The notes: generated from the sequence alone by a model not told the origin. A DNA stretch of 64,000 nucleotides from DASRWT01 sp963748485 (GCA_963748485.1 CAVVJF010000011.1:124001-188000), one strand, 5' to 3'. Positions 32,494 to 42,046 are shown, counted from the stretch's first letter. Numbers and translations are program-made.

Positions 32494-34132
32494 CGTTCCC
32501 CGGCCGATCGCGGCGGTCGCCGCCGATCTGGGCCTCGCCGAGAGCGAGTGGGTGCCCTACGGGCGGAGCAAGGCCAAGGTGCTGCTCGACGCCCTCGCCG
32601 CCCGGCGGCAGCGGCTCGACGGCAAACTCGTGGTGGTCTCCTCCATCACGCCGACCCCGGCCGGCGACGGCAAGACCACCATGACCATCGGCCTCGGCCA
32701 GGCCCTCTGGAAGGCGGGCGCGCGCCCGGTGATCGCCCTCCGCGAGCCCTCGATCGGCCCCACGCTCGGGCTCAAGGGCGGGGGCACTGGCGGCGGCCGC
32801 TCGCAGGTTGTCCCCATGGACGAGATCAACCTGCACTTCACCGGGGACTTTCACGCCATCACCGCCGCCAACAACCTGCTCGCCGCCGCGCTGGACAATC
32901 ACCTCCATCACGGCAACGCCCTCGGCATCGACGTGCGCCAGGTGCTGTGGAAGCGCGCCCTCGACGTCAACGACCGAGCCCTCCGCCGGCTCGTGGTCGG
33001 GCTCGGGGGACGGATGGACGGCGTGCCCCGCGAGTCGGGCTTCCTCATCACCGCCGCCTCCGAGATCATGGCCGTCCTCTGCCTCGCCGAGGACATCGCC
33101 GACCTCAAGGCGCGGCTCGGCCGGATGGTGGTGGCGCTCACTCGCGACGGCAAAGCGGTCGCCGCCGACGCGCTCGGGGTCACGGGGGCGATGGCCGCCC
33201 TGCTGCGCGACGCCATCCATCCCAACCTCGTGCAGACCATGGAGGGCACGCCCGCGCTGGTCCACGGCGGGCCCTTCGCCAACATCGCCCACGGGTGCAA
33301 CTCGGTCGTGGCCACGCGCATGGCGCTCAAGTTCGGCGACATCTGCCTGACCGAGGCCGGCTTCGCCACCGACCTCGGCGCCGAAAAGTTCTTCGACATC
33401 AAGTGCCGGCTTGCCGGCCTTCGCCCCGACGCGGCCATGGTCGTGGCCACGAACCGCGCGCTCAAGTACCACGGCGGGATTCCGGTGAAAGACGTGGCCG
33501 CCGAGAACCTGGATGCTCTGCGCCGCGGCCTCGCCAACCTGGACGCGCACATCGAGTCGATCCGGCAGTTCAAGGTGCCGGTGCTGGTGGGGATCAACCG
33601 CTACCCGACCGACACCGAGGCCGAGTACAAGATCGTGCTCGACCACTGCGCGAAGGCCGGGGTGCGCGCCCACGTGGCGGACATCTTCGCGCGGGGCGGC
33701 GACGGCGGGGGCGACCTTGCCAAGGGTCTGCGCGACCTCCTCGCGTCGGAGCGGTCGGATTTCGCGCCGCTCTACGCCCTCGATCAGCCCGTCAAGGCCA
33801 AGCTCGACACCATCGCCCGCCGCATCTACGGGGCGGACGGCGTGGGGTACCCGGGGCGGGTGGAGCGCCAGATCGCCGACATCGAGGCGCTGGGCTACGG
33901 CAAGCTTCCCGTCTGCGTGGCCAAGACGCAGCGGTCGCTCTCCGACGATCCCACGCTGCTCGGCCGCCCCCGTGGCTTCACGATCACCGTCAACGACATC
34001 TACATCTCCGCCGGCGCCGGCTTTCTCGTCGCCATCACCGGCGACATCACGACAATGCCGGGCTTTCCCCGTCGCCCCAATGCCGAGGGCGTGGACGTCG
34101 CGCCGGACGGGCGCATCACCGGTCTCTTCTAG
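32459..34132 (+). CDS. fhs: formate--tetrahydrofolate ligase
   Basis: 557-residue ATP-dependent enzyme that makes 10-formyl-THF from formate. The P-loop is TPAGDGKTTMTIGLGQAL near residues 66-83. Other family blocks are EPSIGPTLGLKGGGTGGGRS, HFTGDFHAITAANNLLAAA, FGDICLTEAGFATDLGAEKF and the C-terminal GAGFLVAITGDITTMPGFP. Length is normal and the frame is intact. With the glycine cleavage genes at 19-23 kb it feeds the C1-folate pool. The start lies inside the thioesterase gene. Confidence 0.96.
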   Translation: MPTSTPPPSDPSVPRPIAAVAADLGLAESEWVPYGRSKAKVLLDALAARRQRLDGKLVVVSSITPTPAGDGKTTMTIGLGQALWKAGARPVIALREPSIGPTLGLKGGGTGGGRSQVVPMDEINLHFTGDFHAITAANNLLAAALDNHLHHGNALGIDVRQVLWKRALDVNDRALRRLVVGLGGRMDGVPRESGFLITAASEIMAVLCLAEDIADLKARLGRMVVALTRDGKAVAADALGVTGAMAALLRDAIHPNLVQTMEGTPALVHGGPFANIAHGCNSVVATRMALKFGDICLTEAGFATDLGAEKFFDIKCRLAGLRPDAAMVVATNRALKYHGGIPVKDVAAENLDALRRGLANLDAHIESIRQFKVPVLVGINRYPTDTEAEYKIVLDHCAKAGVRAHVADIFARGGDGGGDLAKGLRDLLASERSDFAPLYALDQPVKAKLDTIARRIYGADGVGYPGRVERQIADIEALGYGKLPVCVAKTQRSLSDDPTLLGRPRGFTITVNDIYISAGAGFLVAITGDITTMPGFPRRPNAEGVDVAPDGRITGLF

Positions 34133-34156
34133 GCGCGCGCGGTTCTTCTTGAAGCG

Positions 34157-34314
34157 TCGAGGCGGGTGGGGGTGGGGGGCAGGGCTCGGAGGACCACGAG
34201 GCACGCGTGCGCATGACCCGCCGCGGCTGGGCTCCGTCCGGGCCCGTTGCGTCCGCAGCCGGTTGCAGGGAAACGGGTCCCTCGAGCCCCGCCCCCCACC
34301 CCCACCCACCTCGA
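34157..34314 (+). repeat. MITE-like element, copy 1
   Basis: About 158 bases bounded by near-perfect inverted ends of about 24 bp: TCGAGGCGGGTGGGGGTGGG at the left and the complement of CCCACCCCCACCCACCTCGA at the right, one mismatch. The interior block 34187-34250 (from GGAGGACCACGAGGCACGCG on) is repeated in copy 2 on the other strand with about two mismatches in 64 bases. CAGGGAAACGGGTCCCTCGA is also shared. Confidence 0.8.
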
Positions 34315-34460
34315 GGACCTACAGACCCAACCCCGAAGTATCGACACTCTGCGGACGACAGATCCCGTCCGCTGCTGTTCAGAAACCCAGCGGCGCTCGG
34401 CCGTCATCGGCTGTCAGCGTGACCAAACGCGATAGCCCCGTTTCTGTGATTCCACGTTGA

Positions 34461-34618
34461 GGGGGGTCGGGGGCAGGGGGGCGGCGGGGTCGAGGGACCC
34501 GTTTCCCTGTAAGGGTATTCGTGCGCAACGGGCCCGGACGGAGCCCAGACGCGACGGGTCATGCGCACGCGTGCCTCGTGGTCCTCCGACCCCGCCGCCC
34601 CCCTGCCCCCGACCCCCC
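34461..34618 (-). repeat. MITE-like element, copy 2 (inverted)
   Basis: 158 bases with perfect 32-bp inverted ends (34461-34492 and 34587-34618; the left end starts GGGGGGTCGGGGGCAGGGGG). Read on the minus strand, its interior matches copy 1. The ends differ in detail from those of copy 1 but keep the same G-rich pattern, so ends appear to evolve as compensating pairs. It encodes no protein. Confidence 0.8.
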
Positions 34619-34646
34619 GCGCGATGAAAGCAATGAACGCGCGCGG

Positions 34647-36779
34647 CTACCGCGACCGAGGCACCTCCGCCTCCCCGATGACGACCCGATCGCGCCCCTC
34701 GCGCTTCGCGCGATAAAGCGCCGCGTCGGCGGCATGGAGCAGCGCGTCGCCCGCGAGGCCGTGCTCCGGATACGCCGCGAGGCCAATCGAGATGGTCACC
34801 GGCCCGAGCAGCCGCCCCTTGTCCGACACGCGCAGCCGCTTGATCTCGGCGCGCAGCTCCTCGGCGCGGCGCTCGGCGTCGGCGAGGGAGGCCTCCGGCA
34901 GCACCAGCACGAACTCCTCGCCGCCGAAGCGGCAGGCCACGTCCTCCCGCCGGAGGTTGCGCAGGAGCCCGGCGCCGATCTCGCGCAGGAGGGCGTCACC
35001 CGCGTCATGGTCGAAGTCGTCGTTGACTCGCTTGAAGTGGTCGAGGTCGAGCATGAGCACGGCCATGGGCCGCCCCGCGCGCTGGGCGCGCCGCACCTCG
35101 CGCTCGAGCGTCTCCTCCATGTAGCGCCGGTTGAAGAGCCCGGTGAGGGGATCGCGGATGGACTGGCTCCGGAGCACCTCCCTGAGCCGCACGTTGGCGA
35201 GCCCCAGCGCGACGTGCTCGGCCACGGAGGCGGCGAGCCGCTGCTTGCCCTCGGGGAGGGGCGCGGGCGACAGACGGCCGCGGGCGACCGCGCCCAGATA
35301 GAGGATGCCGAGCGCGTCGCCCTGTGCCACCAGCGGCGTGCAGAGATAGGCGCCGGGGGCGGGGGAGGGCAGGTGGGTGCAGAGGGGACCGGTGTGCATG
35401 TCGTCCACCACGTGCGTGCGCCCGCTGCGAAGCGCCCAGCACTCCTCGATCGCGAAGACGCCCGCCGTGCTCTGGGGCGTGGGCCCCCAGCGCGCGACCG
35501 CCTCGATGAGGTTCCGCGAGGAGCTGCACGCGAATACCGCGCCGGAGTCGCCGCGGAACAGCTCCTTGAGGATGCGCTCGATCACCGCGTAGGCTTCCTG
35601 CACGGTCAGACAGGCCTGCAGGAGCTCGCCGAGGCGATTGGTGAGGTCGAGCTCGTTCACCCGCTCCGCGAGCCCATCGCGCGTCTCCTGCTCGGCCTTC
35701 ACCATGCTCGCCAGCCGCTCCGCCATTGCGTTGAAGGCATGCCCCATCACCGCGATCTCGTCGTTGCCGCCGACGTCGGCGCGGGCAGAGAGATCGCCCG
35801 CCCGCACGATCTCGGCGGCACGCACGACCTCGCGGAGGCGCCGGATGATCATGATGTGGCCGATGATGGCGGCCATGCCGAGGGCGACCGCGCCCACGAG
35901 GCCCAGGGAAAGCAGGTTGCGCACGAGGCTGCGGTCGGCCTCGGTGAATGCCTCCTCCCGCGAGATGCCCACCGCGAAGTAGAGACGGTCGGCGGGCGGC
36001 AAGCCCCCGACCGGCGTGAACGCGAAGAGCCGCGTGGTGCCGTCGAGGCCCTCCACGGTGACGCGTCCCTCACTCTGCTGGGCGCGGATGGCCTGCGCGA
36101 TGGCCAGTTCGGGCAGGGGCTGCCCGACCCAGCGCTCGGAGTCGGGATGACGGGCGAGCACCATCCCGGCGGCGTCGGCGCCGACGAAGATGGAATTCGA
36201 GGGCAGGCGGGCGCGCTCCGCGAACGAGTGCATGCCGCCCAGATCCACGCTGGCGAAGAACACCCGGCGCACCTCGCCGGTGGGCCCGAGCGCGGGCCAG
36301 GCCACGGTCAGGGCCGGCCGGCCGGTCACCGGCTCGACCACGTAGCCTGACACCACCACGTCGTGGGTGGCCTTCGCGCGCAGGAAGTACGGCTCGTCGG
36401 CGACGCTGATGGGGCCGCGCAGCGGCTGGGCCGAGCAGGTGAGGTCACCCGCCGCGGTGGCCTCGCTGATGTTCACATAGATCGGGAAGCGCCGGCGCAG
36501 ATCGGAGAGCAGGGTGCCGCAGCCGCGCGGGCTCCCTGGAGCGGGCACCGCCGGCACCTGGGAGATCCCGATGAGCAGGGAGCGTGCTCCCTCCATGAGG
36601 CGCTCCTGGTTGGACGCCGCCGCGCGCGCGACGCGCAGGGCGTCCTCCTGGGCGTCGGCGGCGGCCAGCTGGCGCTGCTCCCAGGCGGTCACCAGGATGA
36701 GGACGAAGGCGGGCAGGAGGGCGAGGAGGACCAGCAGGAGCAGGCGCGAACGGAGACTGGACCGGAAGAGACGGGTCAT
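34647..36779 (-). CDS. membrane diguanylate cyclase (Cache-HAMP-GAF-GGDEF)
   Basis: About 710-residue inner-membrane signalling enzyme that makes cyclic di-GMP. Order of parts: membrane helix near residues 13-32; periplasmic Cache-type sensor to about 285 (DEPYFLRAKATHDVVVSGYV is typical); second helix near 290-312; HAMP; GAF-like domain about 385-530; GGDEF domain to the end. The active site is CRFGGEEF, with an inhibitory I-site RRED five residues before it. DPLTGLFNRRYMEE marks the domain start. ATG 36779 is preferred over one 15 bases upstream. No phosphodiesterase is nearby. Confidence 0.92.
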   Translation of the reverse strand: MTRLFRSSLRSRLLLLVLLALLPAFVLILVTAWEQRQLAAADAQEDALRVARAAASNQERLMEGARSLLIGISQVPAVPAPGSPRGCGTLLSDLRRRFPIYVNISEATAAGDLTCSAQPLRGPISVADEPYFLRAKATHDVVVSGYVVEPVTGRPALTVAWPALGPTGEVRRVFFASVDLGGMHSFAERARLPSNSIFVGADAAGMVLARHPDSERWVGQPLPELAIAQAIRAQQSEGRVTVEGLDGTTRLFAFTPVGGLPPADRLYFAVGISREEAFTEADRSLVRNLLSLGLVGAVALGMAAIIGHIMIIRRLREVVRAAEIVRAGDLSARADVGGNDEIAVMGHAFNAMAERLASMVKAEQETRDGLAERVNELDLTNRLGELLQACLTVQEAYAVIERILKELFRGDSGAVFACSSSRNLIEAVARWGPTPQSTAGVFAIEECWALRSGRTHVVDDMHTGPLCTHLPSPAPGAYLCTPLVAQGDALGILYLGAVARGRLSPAPLPEGKQRLAASVAEHVALGLANVRLREVLRSQSIRDPLTGLFNRRYMEETLEREVRRAQRAGRPMAVLMLDLDHFKRVNDDFDHDAGDALLREIGAGLLRNLRREDVACRFGGEEFVLVLPEASLADAERRAEELRAEIKRLRVSDKGRLLGPVTISIGLAAYPEHGLAGDALLHAADAALYRAKREGRDRVVIGEAEVPRSR

Positions 36780-36865
36780 CTGGCCCCCACCCACTCTATT
36801 TTCTCACGCCGCGGGGAGTGGCGCTACCTCGAGCATACGCCATGCCGAGGTGCTCGCTAACCCTG

Positions 36866-36874
36866 TGGTATACT
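36866..36874 (+). promoter_or_regulatory. extended -10 promoter candidate for the ABC exporter operon
   Basis: TGGTATACT (TG 36866-36867, TATACT 36869-36874) lies 34 bases before ATG 36908. No -35 box is evident, which an extended -10 can do without. Confidence 0.45.
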
Positions 36875-36907
36875 GGGCGCCGTTCACGACAGCCACCCAA
36901 ATCCCGG

Positions 36908-37865
36908 ATGATCCAGGTCGAGCATCTCACCAAGAGTTACGGGCCCGTCACGGCCGTGTCCGACGTCTCTTTCAGCGTCGACAAGGGCCGCATCGTGGGC
37001 TTTCTCGGCCCGAACGGGGCCGGGAAGTCCACCACCATGAAAATCCTCTCGTGCTTCATGCCCGCCTCGGGCGGGAGCGCACGGGTGGCCGGCTTCGACG
37101 TGTTCAAGCCAGTCGCTGGAGGTGCGTCGGCGCATCGGGTATCTACCCGAGAACGCCCCCCTTTACACCGACCTGCCGGTGGGCGCATACCTCGAGTTCG
37201 TCGCGGAGATCAAGGGCGTGGGCCGGGGGGAGCGGCGCGCGAAGGTGGACGAGGTGATGGAGCGGTGCTTCATCACCGACATGCGCCGCCGCCTCATCGG
37301 CAGGCTCTCCAAGGGCTACCGGCAGCGCGTGGGGCTGGCCCAGGCGCTCCTGGGCGACCCCGAGGTGCTCATCCTCGACGAGCCCACCATCGGGCTGGAC
37401 CCCAAGCAGATCACCGAGATCCGTGCCCTGATCCGGTCGCTGGCCGGCCAGCACACGGTGATCCTGTCCACGCACATCCTCCCCGAGGTCTCGATGGTCT
37501 GCGACGGCGTGATCATCATCAACCGCGGACGCATCGTGGCGCAAGGAACCCAGACCGAGCTGGTCGAGCAGGTATTCCCCACCGCGCGGATCGAGGTCGA
37601 GATCGGCGGCCCGCGCGACGCGGTGCTGGCGGCGCTGCGCGGCGTACCCGGCGTCCTCCGGGTGGACGACCTGGCCGGTGGCGGGACGACCGCGCGCTTC
37701 CTCGTCGAGTCACCGCGAGGCCGTGACGTGCGCGCCGAGGTGGTGCAGCTGGTCGCGGCGCGCGGGTGGCGCCTCCTCGAGCTGCATCAGGTGGGCATGA
37801 GTCTGGAAGAGGTGTTCATCCGGGTCGTCGCGGGCGAGGATACGGACGCGCGGGAGGAGGCCTGA
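36908..37865 (+). pseudogene. ABC-2 type exporter ATP-binding protein, frame interrupted once
   Basis: ATPase of an ABC-2 exporter (GldA/NatA-like), about 318 residues. Walker A GPNGAGKST (residues 37-45), signature SKGYRQRVGLAQALLG, Walker B VLILDEPTIGLDP and the H-loop STHIL are all present. One extra C at 37109-37110 splits the frame: removing it joins FDVFK to QSLEVRRRIGYLPENAPLY. The stop overlaps the permease ATG (TGATG). Operon: ATPase, permease, GldG-like protein, DUF4340 protein. Confidence 0.9.
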
Positions 37866-38632
37866 TGCGCTGGCTCCCCGTGTTCAAGAAGGAGATGCGC
37901 CTCTACTTCGGCTCGCCGGTCGCCTACGCGTTCCTGGCCCTCTTCCTCATCATCAGCGGCTGGATGTTCTCGCAGATCTTCCTGATCTACAGCGAGCTGT
38001 CGATGCGGGCCTTCATGCAGCCCATGGGCCCGCAGAGTCTCAACCCCACCGAGAACGTGATGCGCCCGCTCTTCTCCAACATGAGCGTGGTGCTTCTCTT
38101 CTTCATCCCCATGCTGACCATGCGCCTCTTCGCCGAAGAAAAGAGGTCGGGGACGATCGAGCTGCTGCTGACCTATCCGGTGCGAGACGGCGAGGTGCTC
38201 CTCGGCAAGTTCCTCGCCGCGGGCGCGGTGTACCTGCTGCTGCTCGTCCTCACTCTGACCTACCCCGCGCTCATGGCCGCCTTCGGCCGCATCGAGTGGG
38301 GGGCGGTGCTCACCGGCTACGTGGGGCTGCTGCTCCTCGGCGCCGCTTTCCTCGCTGTGGGGGTCTTCATCTCGTCCCTCACCGAGAATCAGATCGTGGC
38401 GGGCTCGGCCACCTTCGGCGTGCTCCTGGGGTTCTGGCTCATCGGCTGGGGCGCCGACGCGGCGGGGGGCCGCCTCCGCACGCTGCTCCAGTACCTGTCG
38501 ATCATCGAGCACATGGACGGCTTCGGGAAGGGCGTCATCGACACCAAGGACGTCGTGTACTACGTCACCGTGATCGCCTTCGCGCTGTTCCTCACCCTGC
38601 GCGCCCTCGACGCGAAGCGGTGGAAGGGCTAG
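37865..38632 (+). CDS. ABC-2 type exporter permease (GldF-like)
   Basis: 255-residue permease with six hydrophobic segments. Landmarks: VFKKEMRLYFGSPVAYAFLA, MRLFAEEKRSGTIELLLTYP and the last helix TVIAFALFLTLRALDAKRWK. The EEKRSGTIELLLT stretch is typical of GldF/NosY-like permeases. ATG 37865 overlaps the ATPase stop. It is 4 bp from the GldG-like gene. Confidence 0.9.
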   Translation: MRWLPVFKKEMRLYFGSPVAYAFLALFLIISGWMFSQIFLIYSELSMRAFMQPMGPQSLNPTENVMRPLFSNMSVVLLFFIPMLTMRLFAEEKRSGTIELLLTYPVRDGEVLLGKFLAAGAVYLLLLVLTLTYPALMAAFGRIEWGAVLTGYVGLLLLGAAFLAVGVFISSLTENQIVAGSATFGVLLGFWLIGWGADAAGGRLRTLLQYLSIIEHMDGFGKGVIDTKDVVYYVTVIAFALFLTLRALDAKRWKG

Positions 38633-38636
38633 GCCG

Positions 38637-40265
38637 ATGACGACACTCGTCCGGCGGTGGGCCTTCCCGACGGGCCTGCTCTGCCTCGTCGCCGCGCTCG
38701 CCGTGTGGCGCCTCGTGCCCTGGCTCGTCCGGCTGCAGTGGGCGCTCGTCATCGCGGGCGGCATTCTCGTCCTCGCGGCGATCGCCCTCAACGCGGGGGC
38801 GCTGGGCGCCGCCGCGGGCCGTCGCTCCGCCCGCTACGGCGCGGGCGCGGCGGTGCTGATCGTGCTCGCGCTGGGCGTGGTCGTCCTGGCCAACGCCCTC
38901 TCCGTGCGCCACAGCGCCCGGTGGGACCTCACCGAGAATCGCCGGCAAAGCCTGTCGCCCCAGTCCATCCAGGTCGTGCGGGGGCTGGCGGAGCCGGTCG
39001 AGGCCATCGCGTTCTTCCGCGGCGATACGCCGGGGAAGCGCACCGCCGAGGACCTGCTGAAGCTCTACACGTCCCACTCGAACGGCAAGCTCACCTGGCG
39101 GATGGAGGATCCCGATCGGTCGCCCGGCCTCGCCCAGCGCTACGGGGTGGACACGTACGGCACCGTCATCCTCGAGCGGGGCGGCAAGGCAGCGACCAAG
39201 TCCGAGAAGGTGCTCGACGCCGACGAGGAGCGGCTCACCAACGGGCTGATCAAGCTCACCCGTGAGACGAAACGGGTGGTTTATCTGCTGCGCGGCCATG
39301 GCGAGAGCGATCCGGCGAGCACCGAGCGCCCCGGCTTCAGCCAGGCGAAGGAGCAGATGGAGAAGGCCAACTACGAGGTGAAGGACCTGACCCTCGCGCG
39401 CGATCCCAAGGTGCCCGACGACGCGGCCATCGTGATCGTGGCCGGGCCCAAGACGGATCCCCTGGCGCCCGAGATGACCGCGCTGGACGCCTTCATCGGC
39501 AAGGGCGGCAAGGTGTTCTTCATGCTGGCGCCGTTTCAGGCGGACGGGCTGCGCAAGCATCTCGGCCGCTACGGCTTCGAGGTGGGCGACGACCTCATCG
39601 TCGAGCTGAACCCCATCGGCCGCGCCTTCGGGCTGGGCCCCGAGGTGCCGGTGGTCACCCAGTACGAGGCTCATCCGATCACGCGCGACCTGGGAGGTCT
39701 CATGACGCTCTTCCCGCTGTCGCGCTCGGTCGACGTGACGAAGACCCCAGCCAAGGGGACCACGGTGCAGGCGCTGGCGCGGTCGAGCGACCAGTCCTGG
39801 GGCGAGACGGACAAGAACGCGCTCGCGCGCGGCGAGGCCAAGCCGGATGCCGGGGACAAGAAAGGCCCGCTCCCGGTCGCGGCCGTCGCCACCGTCGAGG
39901 TCGCCGCCGAGACGCTGGTTCCCGCGCCGGCGGCTACGCCGCCCCCCGCGCCGGCGGCTACGCCGCCCGCGGAGGGCCCCAAGAAGCCGGCGCGGGCCCG
40001 GGTGGTGGTGGTCGGCACCGCCAACCTCGCCGCGAATCAGTTCCTCGGCGCCCAGGGCAACCGCGACTTCTTCCTGAACGTCGTGTCATGGCTGGCCGAG
40101 GACGAGGGCCAGATCTCGGTACGCGCGCGCGACACCAAGTCGGCCCCCATCGTATTGTCGCCCCCGCAGGCCGAGCTGGTCCTCTGGGTGCCGTTCGCGG
40201 TGCTGCCGGGCGCGGTCATCCTGGTGGGAATCCTGGCCGTCGTCAGCCGCCGCCGCTCGCGATAG
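38637..40265 (+). CDS. GldG-like ABC-associated membrane protein
   Basis: 542-residue protein of the ABC-type uncharacterised transport (GldG/DUF4350-like) family. Two N-terminal membrane helices (about 10-30 and 38-58), a third near 78-98, then a large periplasmic domain with RWDLTENRRQSLSPQSIQVV and RVVYLLRGHGESDP, and a C-terminal helix near 515-535. A low-complexity Pro/Ala segment (about residues 428-450) holds a near-tandem PAATPP repeat. In gliding Bacteroidetes GldG works with GldA and GldF; here the same triple occurs without gliding genes, so the cargo is unknown. Confidence 0.82.
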   Translation: MTTLVRRWAFPTGLLCLVAALAVWRLVPWLVRLQWALVIAGGILVLAAIALNAGALGAAAGRRSARYGAGAAVLIVLALGVVVLANALSVRHSARWDLTENRRQSLSPQSIQVVRGLAEPVEAIAFFRGDTPGKRTAEDLLKLYTSHSNGKLTWRMEDPDRSPGLAQRYGVDTYGTVILERGGKAATKSEKVLDADEERLTNGLIKLTRETKRVVYLLRGHGESDPASTERPGFSQAKEQMEKANYEVKDLTLARDPKVPDDAAIVIVAGPKTDPLAPEMTALDAFIGKGGKVFFMLAPFQADGLRKHLGRYGFEVGDDLIVELNPIGRAFGLGPEVPVVTQYEAHPITRDLGGLMTLFPLSRSVDVTKTPAKGTTVQALARSSDQSWGETDKNALARGEAKPDAGDKKGPLPVAAVATVEVAAETLVPAPAATPPPAPAATPPAEGPKKPARARVVVVGTANLAANQFLGAQGNRDFFLNVVSWLAEDEGQISVRARDTKSAPIVLSPPQAELVLWVPFAVLPGAVILVGILAVVSRRRSR

Positions 40266-40273
40266 GACGCCCG

Positions 40274-42046
40274 TTGCCCCGCTGGATCACCGTCGCCGCG
40301 CTCGTCCTCCTGCTCGCCGGGATGGGCGGCTTCTACTACTACGACACGTACTGGCTCGAGCCCGCGCGCGAGAAGAAGGAATCGGCGAAGGGCCGGCTCT
40401 GGGACTTCGAACCCAAGGACGTCGAGGCCCTCACCTTGAAGCGGAAGGGTGAGACCGTGCGCCTCAAGCGCACCGACTCCGGCTGGGAGCTGCTGGAGCC
40501 GCTCAAGACCCGGGCCGACCGCGGCGCCGTGGACGGCATCGTGACCGGTCTCGCCACCGCCCGCGTGGACCGCGAAGTGTCGGCGACCCCCGCCTCGCTC
40601 GATGAGTTCGGCCTCAAGACGCCCGAGGTCGAAGCGGTCGTCGAGGTCAAGGGACGCGCGCCGCTTGGCTTGCTCGTCGGTGGCAAGAGCCCCACCGGCG
40701 CCTGGGTCTTCGGCAAGGAGCCCGCCAAGCCGGCGGTCGTTGCGCTGTCGGAGATGCTCGCGCGCGACCTCACCAAGCCGGTTGCCGAGTTACGCGACCG
40801 CACCGTGCTGGCGTTCGACCGCAAGGCGGTGAGTCAGGTGGATCTGGCCGTGGCGGGCGATGCCGTCTCGCTCGAGAGCGCCGAGGGCGGGAAGTGGCGA
40901 ATGACCAAGCCGCGGCCGATGCCCGCCGACACCGAGCTCATGACGGACTTTCTCGAGAAGCTCGACCAGGCCAAGGCCAAGGAGTTCGTGGACGACACGC
41001 CGAAGTCGCTGGTGCCCTATGGGCTGGATCGGCCGACGACGGTGACGGTTTGGGTGGGGAAGGACAAGGAGCGCGCCGCGCGGACGCTCCACTTCGGGCG
41101 CGAGGACAAAGACAAGAAGGGCGTCTACGTGATGCGGGCGGGCGAGCCGGGCGTGATGCTCGTTCCCGAGGAGCTCTGGGCCGCCGTGCCCAAGACGGTG
41201 GGCGTGCTTCGGGACAAGGTCGTGCTTGCCTATCAGTACGACAAGGTCACTCGTGTCGAGCTGGAGGGCGCGCGCGGCCCCGTCGTCCTCGAGAAGGACG
41301 GCACCGGCTGGAAGATCACCGCCCCCGAGCCCCTCAAGGCCGATACCGGAGCGGTCAACAACGTGCTCTGGAAGATCCGTGACCTCCGGGCCATCGGCTT
41401 CCTCGCCGAGGAGGCCGCGGCCATCCCGCGCTTCCTCGCGCGGCCGGAGCTGACCGTGAAGCTCTGGGAGGAGGGCGCCAAGGAGCCGCGGGTGCTCCTC
41501 TTCACCCCGTCGCGCGAGACCCGCGGGGGACAGCCGGCGGCGGTGGCGGCGGTGATGGGGCAGGGCCCGGTGATGCTCGTCGAGGGCAAGGCCCTGGCCG
41601 AGATCGGGCGCGCGCCCGCCGATCTCCGTGACAAGATCCTCCTGCCCGCGTTCGAGATGAACGACGTCAAGCGCGCCCGTCTGGTGGCCGGCGGCAAGCC
41701 GCTCGTGGTGGAGCGCAAGGGTGAGAAGGACTGGCAGACGGTGGAACCCTCGCGCGGGGCCACCAAGGAGCGCAAGGTCGACGACTTTCTACTCGGGCTC
41801 AAGATCCTGCGATGGACCGAGATCGCCTCGCCCAAGGGGGACGACGCGGCACGGTTCGGCCTGGACAAGCCGGAGCTCGAGGTGGCGCTCCTGAAGGCCG
41901 ACGGGTCCGAGATCGTGGGCCTTCTCGTCGGCAAGACCGAGGGCCCGGTGACCTACGTGAAGCTCAAGTCTGGACCGGCCGTCTACGCTATAGATACAAA
42001 GCAGGCGGCTGATATCCGGAAGGCGCCCACCGAGATCCCGGGCTAG
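40274..42046 (+). CDS. DUF4340 domain protein with three repeats
   Basis: 590-residue protein with one N-terminal membrane helix (residues 5-22) and a large domain outside the membrane. Three internal repeats are visible, each with LRD(K/R)xxLxF and a following V-x-x-V/R-x-L: ELRDRTVLAFDRKAVSQVDL near 171, LRDKVVLAYQYDKVTRVELE near 311, LRDKILLPAFEMNDVKRARL near 450. DUF4340 proteins commonly follow GldG-like genes in such operons. The start is TTG 40274 after AGGACG; the longer frame upstream lies inside the previous gene. Confidence 0.8.
   Translation: MPRWITVAALVLLLAGMGGFYYYDTYWLEPAREKKESAKGRLWDFEPKDVEALTLKRKGETVRLKRTDSGWELLEPLKTRADRGAVDGIVTGLATARVDREVSATPASLDEFGLKTPEVEAVVEVKGRAPLGLLVGGKSPTGAWVFGKEPAKPAVVALSEMLARDLTKPVAELRDRTVLAFDRKAVSQVDLAVAGDAVSLESAEGGKWRMTKPRPMPADTELMTDFLEKLDQAKAKEFVDDTPKSLVPYGLDRPTTVTVWVGKDKERAARTLHFGREDKDKKGVYVMRAGEPGVMLVPEELWAAVPKTVGVLRDKVVLAYQYDKVTRVELEGARGPVVLEKDGTGWKITAPEPLKADTGAVNNVLWKIRDLRAIGFLAEEAAAIPRFLARPELTVKLWEEGAKEPRVLLFTPSRETRGGQPAAVAAVMGQGPVMLVEGKALAEIGRAPADLRDKILLPAFEMNDVKRARLVAGGKPLVVERKGEKDWQTVEPSRGATKERKVDDFLLGLKILRWTEIASPKGDDAARFGLDKPELEVALLKADGSEIVGLLVGKTEGPVTYVKLKSGPAVYAIDTKQAADIRKAPTEIPG

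Larger units (their letters stand above)
34133..34646. other. intergenic region holding an inverted pair of MITE-like repeats
   Basis: No gene is seen in these 514 bases. Two related elements in opposite orientation (34157-34314 and 34461-34618, listed separately) flank a unique spacer of about 145 bases with lower GC. Open frames that cross the region are made of the repeat sequence and have no recognisable content. Confidence 0.75.

Noticed and set aside
34521..36350. 609-residue plus-strand frame opposite the diguanylate cyclase
   Set aside because: Antisense to a gene with a complete GGDEF domain; its own text is low-complexity and it begins in the repeat.
39915..39975. Ala/Pro repeat in the GldG-like gene as a mobile or CRISPR-like repeat
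   Set aside because: It is a two-copy in-frame repeat encoding PAATPP in a linker, a normal low-complexity spacer.
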